Shown: positions 1 to 5,374 of the stretch, piece after piece
Layout of the letters: each line of letters opens with the position of its first letter
How positions within the stretch are numbered: position 1 is the stretch's first letter
Source: Tardiphaga sp.
GTDB taxonomy: Bacteria; Pseudomonadota; Alphaproteobacteria; Rhizobiales; Xanthobacteraceae
Direction: 5' to 3'
Assembly (NCBI GenBank): GCA_028290765.1
Contig: JAQGJF010000180.1
Location: 1 to 5,895, forward strand
DNA: 5,895 bases
The notes under the pieces: model-generated
What the model was told of the DNA's origin: nothing
Seen by the model: only the letters and a program-made list of their open reading frames with translations
Database searches by the model: none
Translations under genes and position numbers: made by a program

Positions 1-313
1 GCGCCTCGGTCTGCCCCGCGCCAAAATGAAGATGCGACTTGTCTTGTGCGATCGGCTCGTTCGGGTCGAGTGGTTCCTTCACATCGATCAGTAAATGATG
101 ATGACCGCTGTTCGGAAAATTATCACCTGCGTGAGTGACGCCCATGTTGCGCAGGCCGAAGCGGCACCAAAATCCTCCTTTAATCGTCGTGCCATCCTGC
201 GGCCACACGAAATAGAGGACCGCATCCTTTGGCGCGGGCTTTCCTTGCGCCCACGCGGCGGACGGCGGGCTGGTAAGGGTCAAGGACAGTGCGACGAGCG
301 CGGCGACCTTCAT
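1..313 (-). CDS. DUF4399 family periplasmic protein, partial (C-terminus beyond left edge)
   Basis: The 104 visible residues begin with a clear signal peptide (about residues 1-22: Lys at position 3, a hydrophobic stretch, then Ala-Trp-Ala as likely cleavage site), so the protein is probably exported to the periplasm. The mature part has the pattern known from DUF4399 proteins: an early 'YFVWPQDG' strand, 'RFGLRNMGV', the His-rich 'GHHHLLID' (about residues 70-77) and 'HLHFGAGQTEA' at the cut edge. The biochemical role of this family is not known; the conserved histidines could bind metal, which is inference. The ATG at 313 is chosen because AGAGGA lies about six bases upstream and the signal peptide starts there. 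The gene starts only 23 bases after the stop of the cyclase/FGE-like gene on the same strand, so the two are probably co-transcribed. Family assignment is firm; function is open. Confidence 0.88.
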   Translation of the reverse strand, partial: MKVAALVALSLTLTSPPSAAWAQGKPAPKDAVLYFVWPQDGTTIKGGFWCRFGLRNMGVTHAGDNFPNSGHHHLLIDVKEPLDPNEPIAQDKSHLHFGAGQTEA

Positions 314-336
314 GACGCATCCTCTTTCGACACCAT

Positions 337-1968
337 TCAGGGAGATAGTGCGATGCGGAACCCGTGGGTAGGATATCGAACGTTGGTGTCGTAACTGTCG
401 CGGTTTGAGGGCCGGACATCCCGCGCATCACTCCGCCAGGAGCCGGACCGGATCACATGGGAACCGCATCCGGCCTCGACCCACGCCGAACCGTCCACCG
501 GAGCGCCCTGGTAATTTTTGTGCCAGCAATCTTCTACCCACTGATCGACACCACCACCCATGTCATACAGCCCAAACGGATTTGGTTTGAAGCTGCCGAG
601 CTTGATCGGCTGCTCGGCGGCTGCGATGTCCGTGCAGTTCTTGCAATTGGCCATGCCGAGTTGAAGCTGGTCGCCCCACCAGTATTTCGTTTGCGTGCCT
701 CCTCGCGCGGCGTATTCCCATTCGGCCTCGCTCGGAAGCCGGTACGGCTTTCGTGTTGCCCCCGCGAGCCAGGCGGAAAATTGCTTGGCGTCGCTCCAGC
801 TCACGTTCGTGACGGGCGCATCGTCCTTGCCCCCCGCAACGAATGCACAGGCAGTGGCAGCGGCGCATTGATTCCATTCGCGAACGGAAACCGGATACTG
901 ACTTATCGAAAACTGCTTGATCGCGACCTGGTGCGGCGGCCTCTCCGTGGCGTCGTCAGTGCTGCCCATCGTGAAGCTGCCGCTCCGGACTGTCTTCATC
1001 TCGGGCTCCCGGACCGCCGAGGCCAGCTGCGGACCAGGCGTGGCGGGAGACGCGGGTGGAGATTGCGGCGCGGCCTGCTGGGTGGCCGGCGGCGGCGCCG
1101 GAGTTGACGAGGGTTGTGGAGCCGCTTGCTGCGGGATTGGTGCCACGGTGGGAGCTGGCTGGGCTGGCGATGCTGCTGGTTTCGCCGCGGGTGCCGGCGA
1201 TGAAGGCGCCTTCGGCGTCTCCGCGGAAGGCGAGACTTGGGAAGGCGGGACTTGGACCGATGCCTGGTTTCGGACCCTGCCCTGCGGTTGCACGAGCACG
1301 TACCACAGAGCGCCCAGTGCAATCACCAGCAAAGCAACGCTCAGCAGGAAGAACAGAATGTTCTCGCGTCGCTTCCGCGTGCCGTGGAATGCGGCGAAAT
1401 CCGGAAGCACGCGGTATACCCGCACCGGATCGGTGATGTTCTTGATCTTGCGGTCTCCGAGCGACTCATATCCGCAGACCAGTTTGTGCTTGATCTGTTC
1501 GTAAATGCCGCCCGAGATGTAAACTTGACCGGGATCGGCGATCCCCTCGAGCCGCGAAGCAATATTGACGCCATCACCGTAAACGTCGGTTGGTTCGATA
1601 ATAACGTCGCCTAGATTGATCCCGATGCGATATTCGATCCAGTGATGCTTGGGCTGCGATGCGTTGCGCCCCACCATGTTTTGCTGGATGACGATGCCGC
1701 ATCGCACGGCTTCGACGGGACTGTCGAAGATCGCAAGAAAGCCGTCGCCGGTGGTTTTAACCAGCCTCCCATGGTGCTCTGTGATGCTGGTCTCAATGAG
1801 TTCGCGCTCGATCCGCTTGACGCGATTGTGCGTTCCCTCTTCATCGATCTGCATGAGCCGGCTGTAGCCCGCGATGTCGCCGGCGACGATCGCCGCAAGA
1901 CGGCGCGGTGCTGGCTCCTGCGATTGCTCGCCATTCCTGCCCGATTTGAAGCCGCGAATTTCAGCCAT
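337..1968 (-). CDS. Transmembrane class III adenylate cyclase fused to a periplasmic FGE-sulfatase-like domain
   Basis: 543 residues. Residues about 22-188 form a class III nucleotide cyclase domain. All six canonical positions are visible with the spacing of well-studied class III enzymes: metal-binding D31 and D75, adenine-selecting K71 and D128, and transition-state N135 and R139. It should therefore make cAMP from ATP in the cytoplasm. A basic stretch (residues 198-201) precedes one hydrophobic helix (about 204-226), which by the positive-inside rule puts the C-terminus in the periplasm. A Pro/Ala/Gln-rich linker (about 236-318) leads to an FGE-sulfatase (SUMF1-type) fold (about 323-543) with 'GSFTMGS', 'YRLPSEAEWEYAARGG' and 'NPFGLYDMGGGVDQWVEDCW'. 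The two FGE catalytic cysteines appear replaced (aligned to about S513 and V518), so formylglycine formation is unlikely and a sensing or binding role is more plausible. Six cysteines (368, 374, 442, 445, 481, 501) could form disulfides. The ATG at 1968 has only a distant AAGGA (14 bases upstream). Confidence 0.92.
   Translation of the reverse strand: MAEIRGFKSGRNGEQSQEPAPRRLAAIVAGDIAGYSRLMQIDEEGTHNRVKRIERELIETSITEHHGRLVKTTGDGFLAIFDSPVEAVRCGIVIQQNMVGRNASQPKHHWIEYRIGINLGDVIIEPTDVYGDGVNIASRLEGIADPGQVYISGGIYEQIKHKLVCGYESLGDRKIKNITDPVRVYRVLPDFAAFHGTRKRRENILFFLLSVALLVIALGALWYVLVQPQGRVRNQASVQVPPSQVSPSAETPKAPSSPAPAAKPAASPAQPAPTVAPIPQQAAPQPSSTPAPPPATQQAAPQSPPASPATPGPQLASAVREPEMKTVRSGSFTMGSTDDATERPPHQVAIKQFSISQYPVSVREWNQCAAATACAFVAGGKDDAPVTNVSWSDAKQFSAWLAGATRKPYRLPSEAEWEYAARGGTQTKYWWGDQLQLGMANCKNCTDIAAAEQPIKLGSFKPNPFGLYDMGGGVDQWVEDCWHKNYQGAPVDGSAWVEAGCGSHVIRSGSWRSDARDVRPSNRDSYDTNVRYPTHGFRIALSP
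1225..1255. repeat. 15-bp in-frame tandem duplication in the linker of the cyclase gene
   Basis: Two copies of a GGAAGGCGRGACTTGG unit follow each other with a 15-base period (1225-1240 and 1240-1255) and differ at one base. In the encoded protein this gives two five-residue units, QVPPS and QVSPS, in the Pro-rich linker just after the membrane helix. Replication slippage in a tolerant linker is the simplest explanation. Confidence 0.75.
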
Positions 1969-2325
1969 GGCTCAGATTGGTTTCCTTGAACTGCAACGAC
2001 AGTGTTAGGTAAACAATCCCCGGTTCCTGGATTTTTGAACGTCAACCTTGGTGGGAACCTTATTGACGGTTTGCGGCAATTTCGGGGGACAAGGGCTTTG
2101 GTATCCGGGTGCCACTCTCGGGCGCTCCGCGCAGCTGACGCCTCGAACAGCGGGAAGGTTGCTGTCGCATCGCCGGAACGTTTTGGTGGGCATGCGAGGG
2201 TCATTATCGGACGCGCATTCATGCCGTCTGCTGGCTTATCCACACTACGAAGCAGTCGCCAACGCGACCGCTTTGGCTTTTCTCACCAGGCATTGCTGAA
2301 ATGAGCGCACCCGCGAGTTGGAACG

Positions 2326-2368
2326 TCTCCCGTGCTTGGACACAGGAGAGACATTTCCTCGGGGAAAT
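2326..2368. repeat. Two adjacent short hairpins
   Basis: TCTCC-C-GTG (2326-2334) pairs with CAC-A-GGAGA (2341-2349), giving eight base pairs with one mismatch around a six-base loop. Three bases later ATTTCC (2353-2358) pairs perfectly with GGAAAT (2363-2368) around a four-base loop. No T-run follows on either strand, so this is not a typical terminator. It may be part of a structured RNA or chance. Confidence 0.35.
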
Positions 2369-2430
2369 TAGGGAGTACTCACAAATCGCTGTCGATGCCC
2401 GCGATCGCCAGACAACGGGCTCGGCATCGC

Positions 2431-2495
2431 CGCGAAATAAAGCGATATGCCAACACCCGACTCATGCGCAGCACCAAAATGGCAGCTTTATCGCG
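2431..2495. repeat. Imperfect inverted repeat with long loop
   Basis: CGCGAAATAAAGC (2431-2443) and GCTTTATCGCG (2485-2495) are reverse complements apart from two extra A bases in the left arm. The loop is about 41 bases. Purpose unknown; it lies in gene-free sequence. Confidence 0.35.
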
Positions 2496-2580
2496 GCTGC
2501 AGGAGTGGCGTTGCCAGGCAAAAGTTATCGTTGATGCGAATGCCGCTGTAAGCGAGCCAGCGAAAAAAGAACGCTAACGT

Positions 2581-2645
2581 CCGATATCGTACGAAACTTT
2601 CTTAGTTCACCTGAGGATCACGCATCAGGATATCGGAACTAAGAA
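2581..2645. repeat. Nested and competing inverted repeats upstream of the secreted-protein gene
   Basis: TTCTTAGTTC (2599-2608) and GAACTAAGAA (2636-2645) are perfect 10-bp reverse complements around a 27-base spacer. The spacer contains a smaller pair, CCTGA (2610-2614) and TCAGG (2625-2629). A third pair, CCGATATC (2581-2588) and GATATCGG (2629-2636), overlaps the right side and would compete with the others. The right 10-bp arm overlaps the GGAAC of the predicted stress promoter, so this could be a regulator site rather than an RNA structure, as most of it lies upstream of the expected transcript start. Confidence 0.7.
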
Positions 2646-2659
2646 CAGTACTTGGCGTT
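2635..2659 (+). promoter_or_regulatory. Predicted EcfG (general stress response sigma factor) promoter
   Basis: GGAAC at 2635-2639 is followed, after exactly 16 bases, by CGTT at 2656-2659. This matches the known GGAAC-N16/17-CGTT consensus of the alphaproteobacterial stress sigma factor EcfG, with no mismatch. It faces the secreted-protein gene at 2701 with a sensible leader of roughly 35 bases. I looked by eye for other such pairs on both strands and found none with correct spacing. A sigma-70-like promoter in the same region was poor by comparison. Confidence 0.75.
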
Positions 2660-2700
2660 GGGGGCATCGCGTCTGTTGTTCATTAACATCGGAGAATAGA

Positions 2701-3057
2701 ATGTTGAAGCCGGTTGTACTGGCGGCAGCTTTTTTGTCCGCGTTCACTTACGATGCTCAGGCTCGCAACCATCGACATCATTACGGTCATCGAGCACACG
2801 CCTGGTGCGGGAGTTACTTGAGCAGCTATCTCGGAAAGCAGGATCGTCGCCTTGCCCTGGCCCGTGCGTGGGCCAGGGAAGGATATAACGCAGGAGGTCC
2901 GGGGATCGGCGTAGTTGTGGTCTGGCCCCATCATGTTGGGGTCATTACAGGCCAGGCGCCTAACGGCCAATGGATCATTCACAGCGGCAACGATGGTGGC
3001 GCGGTTCGGACCCGTCCACGCTCAACCGCTGGCGCGATCGCATTTAGACGCGTCTGA
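2701..3057 (+). CDS. Small secreted protein with possible papain-like (NlpC/P60 or CHAP-like) fold
   Basis: 118 residues. A signal peptide covers about residues 1-21 (hydrophobic 'VVLAAAFLSAF', likely cleavage after Ala-Gln-Ala), so the protein is exported. A short His-rich stretch (24-33) follows. The rest has the order of a small cysteine-peptidase-like fold: 'AWCG' with Cys36 before a helix (38-60), 'GVVVVWPHHVGVITG' with His77/His78, then 'IIHSGNDGG' with Asn97 and a final 'GAIAFR' strand. Proteins of this form are common in rhizobia, usually annotated as hypothetical; a cell-wall hydrolase role is possible by analogy with NlpC/P60 and CHAP domains, but the domain is shorter than usual and activity is not proven. 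GGAG six bases before the ATG supports the start. An EcfG-type promoter upstream suggests expression in the general stress response. Confidence 0.85.
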   Translation: MLKPVVLAAAFLSAFTYDAQARNHRHHYGHRAHAWCGSYLSSYLGKQDRRLALARAWAREGYNAGGPGIGVVVVWPHHVGVITGQAPNGQWIIHSGNDGGAVRTRPRSTAGAIAFRRV

Positions 3058-3071
3058 CGAGGCCTTGCAGC

Positions 3072-3100
3072 GACCGCCTGATTTGTAACGTCGGGCGGTC
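3072..3100. terminator. Hairpin between two convergent genes, possible bidirectional terminator
   Basis: GACCGCCTG (3072-3080) pairs with CGGGCGGTC (3092-3100), with one G-T wobble and an extra A-T pair closing a nine-base loop. It sits in the 46-base gap between the stop codons of the convergent genes at 2701-3057 and 3104-3307, where a shared terminator would be expected. There is no T-run on either side, so intrinsic termination would be weak. Confidence 0.45.
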
Positions 3101-3103
3101 ATG

Positions 3104-3307
3104 CTAGGACGGCAAATCCCCGTGGGCTGCGCCATTGCGGCTCCGATCAGGCGGCACCTCTCCGTCAAGCCAATCTTGTTCTTCTGCCAAAGCACGCCAG
3201 GCGGCTTCCATTCGCTTGTAGCGCTGATGGGCCGGCTGATCGTTGGCACGTTCTGCAAGCTGCGCGCAGTTCTCGGCGTTCTCAAGAAAATGCTCGGACT
3301 GTTTCAT
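3104..3307 (-). CDS. Small hypothetical cytoplasmic protein ('HFLENAENC' family of rhizobia)
   Basis: 67 residues, no signal peptide and no membrane segment. The sequence starts MKQSEHFLENAENC and continues with a charged, helical central part (RYKRMEAAWRALAEEQDWLDGEVPP), followed by a variable polar tail. Similar 60-70-residue proteins occur widely, often in several copies, in Bradyrhizobium and relatives; no function is known to me. The ATG at 3307 is chosen over a GTG 33 bases upstream because a strong GGGAGGAA ribosome binding site lies just before it, and this site would be inside the coding region if the longer form were used. Upstream on the same strand a TTGATT/TAGTTT pair with 16-base spacing could be a weak promoter. 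It is 160 bases downstream of the secretion operon, so it is probably transcribed on its own. Confidence 0.8.
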   Translation of the reverse strand: MKQSEHFLENAENCAQLAERANDQPAHQRYKRMEAAWRALAEEQDWLDGEVPPDRSRNGAAHGDLPS

Positions 3308-3467
3308 GGCTTCCTCCCGTCGGATAAAACTAGGAGGCACCGGTCGAAAATCAATATCATTGAAGCTTAAAAAAATCGCCTCGCCTGCCCGGTTTCATTG
3401 CTGATGCCGTCGAAACGATGGCAAATATGAGAGAAGCCAACCGGCATTCCTCGCACCTGCGCAGCAA
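3308..3467. other. Intergenic gap after the secretion operon
   Basis: 160 bases with no gene. On the minus strand a run of seven T (3375 down to 3369) follows GC-rich sequence and could end the secretion operon, but the hairpin directly before it is not clear. A weak stem with one mismatch (3406-3422, loop of three) lies further upstream. The promoter of the small gene at 3104-3307 should also lie here. Confidence 0.4.
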
Positions 3468-5372
3468 CTATCGCTCGACGAAAGCCCGTTGGAGCTGATC
3501 GGTTATTGGCTTCAGCAAGTAACTCATCATCGTCCGGCTGCCCGTCTGCATGAAGACTTCCGCAGGCATGCCTGGGACAAGCTGCAGGCCGGCCAGTCGG
3601 CGACGTTCGTCTTCGGACAGGGAAACTCTCACGGTGAAGTATGGAGAATTCGTCTGTTGATCGCGGCTGGTATCGGCCGACACGTAAGATACCAGGCCGA
3701 TCAGCTGTGGCGTCACGCGCTGGTTGAAGGCCGATAGGCGGACGAATGCCTTTTGGCCTGTTCGCACCTGGTCGATGTCATGGGGTTGCAGCCGCGCCTC
3801 GATCTGCAGGTCATCTGAGTCCGGCACGACTTCCATGATTGTGTCGCCGGCCCGAATAACGCCGCCGACGGTGTGCGCGGAAAGTTGATGGATCACCCCG
3901 GAGGTCGGCGCGCGGATTTCGATCCGATCGAGCAGATCGCGCGCAGCGACACCACGTTCGACAAGTTCGGCTTCCTTGCCTTGTGTCTCGCCCAGTTCCT
4001 TCACGACGTCGGTCCGGAAATCCTGGTCAAGCCGGACGATCTGAAGCTGCGCCTCGCCAATCTTCGATTTGGTCTCGGCGAGCGACGACGTCAATTGGCC
4101 GCGTTCGCCTTCGATCCGCGCCGTCTCGCGCTGGAGGGTCGTGAGCCGTGCCAGCGGCACGAGCCGCTTGTCGTACAGGTCCTGGACCCCGGAAAGCTCC
4201 CCGGCAATCAGCTCCAGCTGCTTTGCCTTGGAGCTGATCTGGGCATCGAGGCCCGAAATCTCTTCGCCGAGTTGCGAAATCCGGTGTTGCAAAAGCTCCT
4301 TCTGGCTCTTGCGGCCATCGGATCGGGCCTTGAATAGAGAAGTTTCCGATGCCAGCAGGCTTCGGACGCTGTCCTCGCCGGAACGTGCCATCAAGGCGGG
4401 GGGGAATTGCGGCTGGCTCAGGCCGTCGCGCTCGACGGTCAATCGCGCGATCCGCGCGCGCAACTCGTCGAGCTGTTTGCTCACCATCTGAAGACTGGTC
4501 TGCGCCTGGGTCGCGTCGAGCCGGACCAGCAAATCGCCAGCACCTACCCGCATGCCATTGTGGACCGCAATCTGTGCGACGACCCCGCCGGCAGGATGCT
4601 GGATGGTCTTGACATTGGATTGCACGACCAGATTTCCGGGCACGACGACGGCGCCTGCAAGCGGAGCAAGTGCAAGCCAGCCACCAATCAACAGGACGGC
4701 GAGGAGCAGAACTCGAAGCCCGGTCCGTAGCTCGTTTTCAAACGACCATCCGGCGTGCGTCATCAGGTCCACATCGGCGGTGTGGTTCGCCGGGTCCATG
4801 GCGTTGCGATTGAGCAGGAAGGAAACCCCGGCGGTCAGGCCGGCGCTGCCAGTTCGAAGCAAACGTCCGACGCTGGTTCCCGGCGCTGGCGGACCCGAAA
4901 GCTTCAACTGCGGATTCTCGAGAACCATCGATGGGTGCGCGGCATCCGCAGCCGGGATTTCCGGCCCGGGTTTCGTCAGATCTATCAACAACGGACGGTA
5001 GGGTGCGAGGTTCGGGCTCGGATGGCGTGGCGGCGAGACCGGAGTCTCGTCAGACGGCTCCATTCTGGGCTCGGCAGGCGCCGCTGACTTGAATCCGAGC
5101 TGTTCAAGGCAGAAGTCGATCATCCGCCCCATGCTGCCCTTTTTCCGGCGCCTGGCCCGGGTACGAATGGGGCGGCCTGAAGTGTCAGACGCCACGCGCT
5201 GCCCCCGCGATGATTTCCGATGACTGCGAATCTCGCTGTCATAGGCGCGGCGCAGACGTTGCAATTCCAGAATCAGGGCAGCGCCTTGCGGTCCGAACGC
5301 GTCGGGGTTTGGATCGTGGGCAGCGCGCTGCGCGGCCTCAGCCGAATGTCGTGCGTCCTGCGCGGGCCGCAT
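3468..5372 (-). CDS. Type I secretion membrane fusion protein (HlyD/PrtE family) with long N-terminal extension
   Basis: 634 residues from the ATG at 5372. The protein links the inner-membrane ABC exporter to the outer-membrane channel across the periplasm. From about residue 217 it is a standard HlyD-type adaptor: membrane helix (about 220-244), first half-lipoyl strand set ('VVPGNLVVQSNVKTIQHPAG', about 244-263, continuing to 'GDLLVRLDATQ'), long coiled coil (about 290-480), second half-lipoyl ('IEIRAPTSGVIHQL'), beta-barrel, and the typical PrtE-like end 'SYLLKPITDQLQRAF'. The first 216 residues are unusual: a charged helix-like part, a strongly basic stretch (RTRARRRKKG, about 70-79) and a Pro-rich part; family members are usually near 430-450 residues. 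The start is chosen because it is two bases after the ABC stop, with GGAGG ten bases upstream, suggesting translational coupling. An ATG at 5132, with AAGGG before it, is an alternative that would remove 80 residues. Farther upstream frames overlap the ABC gene. Confidence 0.9.
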   Translation of the reverse strand: MRPAQDARHSAEAAQRAAHDPNPDAFGPQGAALILELQRLRRAYDSEIRSHRKSSRGQRVASDTSGRPIRTRARRRKKGSMGRMIDFCLEQLGFKSAAPAEPRMEPSDETPVSPPRHPSPNLAPYRPLLIDLTKPGPEIPAADAAHPSMVLENPQLKLSGPPAPGTSVGRLLRTGSAGLTAGVSFLLNRNAMDPANHTADVDLMTHAGWSFENELRTGLRVLLLAVLLIGGWLALAPLAGAVVVPGNLVVQSNVKTIQHPAGGVVAQIAVHNGMRVGAGDLLVRLDATQAQTSLQMVSKQLDELRARIARLTVERDGLSQPQFPPALMARSGEDSVRSLLASETSLFKARSDGRKSQKELLQHRISQLGEEISGLDAQISSKAKQLELIAGELSGVQDLYDKRLVPLARLTTLQRETARIEGERGQLTSSLAETKSKIGEAQLQIVRLDQDFRTDVVKELGETQGKEAELVERGVAARDLLDRIEIRAPTSGVIHQLSAHTVGGVIRAGDTIMEVVPDSDDLQIEARLQPHDIDQVRTGQKAFVRLSAFNQRVTPQLIGLVSYVSADTSRDQQTNSPYFTVRVSLSEDERRRLAGLQLVPGMPAEVFMQTGSRTMMSYLLKPITDQLQRAFVER

Positions 5373-5374
5373 GT

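Larger units (their letters stand above)
1969..2700. other. Gene-poor intergenic region with several inverted repeats
   Basis: About 730 bases separate the divergent cyclase gene and the secreted-protein gene. Open frames of 60-100 codons exist on both strands, but none combines a ribosome binding site with a recognisable protein, and their translations look like random GC-rich sequence. The left part must carry the 5' leader of the cyclase gene; no convincing -35/-10 pair was found there. Visible structure includes AACCTT twice inside a GTCAA/TTGAC inverted repeat (2041-2067), a lone DnaA-box-like TTATCCACA (2236-2244), two adjacent hairpins (2326-2368), an imperfect inverted repeat (2431-2443 with 2485-2495), and the stress promoter with its overlapping inverted repeat near the right end. 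A small RNA gene is possible but cannot be shown from sequence alone. Confidence 0.6.

Noticed and set aside
357..384. GGAAC followed by CGTT, resembling an EcfG promoter
   Set aside because: The spacer is 19 bases instead of 16-17 and the site lies inside the cyclase coding region on the opposite strand with no gene to drive.
457..1504. Long plus-strand open frames (216 and 195 codons) opposite the cyclase gene
   Set aside because: They are antisense to a protein with clear domains, are biased in composition (Ala/Gly/Arg-rich) as expected from GC-rich shadows, and match no family I recognise.
2005..2193. A 62-codon minus-strand frame upstream of the cyclase
   Set aside because: No ribosome binding site of note and no recognisable sequence; more likely part of the leader region.
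2236..2244. TTATCCACA, identical to the DnaA-box consensus
   Set aside because: Only one copy was seen, with no AT-rich unwinding region and no replication gene nearby; one match in this length can be chance.
2301..2577. Two overlapping plus-strand frames of about 80 codons as possible genes
   Set aside because: No good ribosome binding site, one needs a GTG start, and the translations show no recognisable domain or signal peptide.
2658..2686. Sigma-70-like TTGGGG/CATTAA pair with 17-base spacing before the secreted-protein gene
   Set aside because: Only three of six bases match in each element and the -10 would lie within 15 bases of the ATG; the EcfG-type site is far better.
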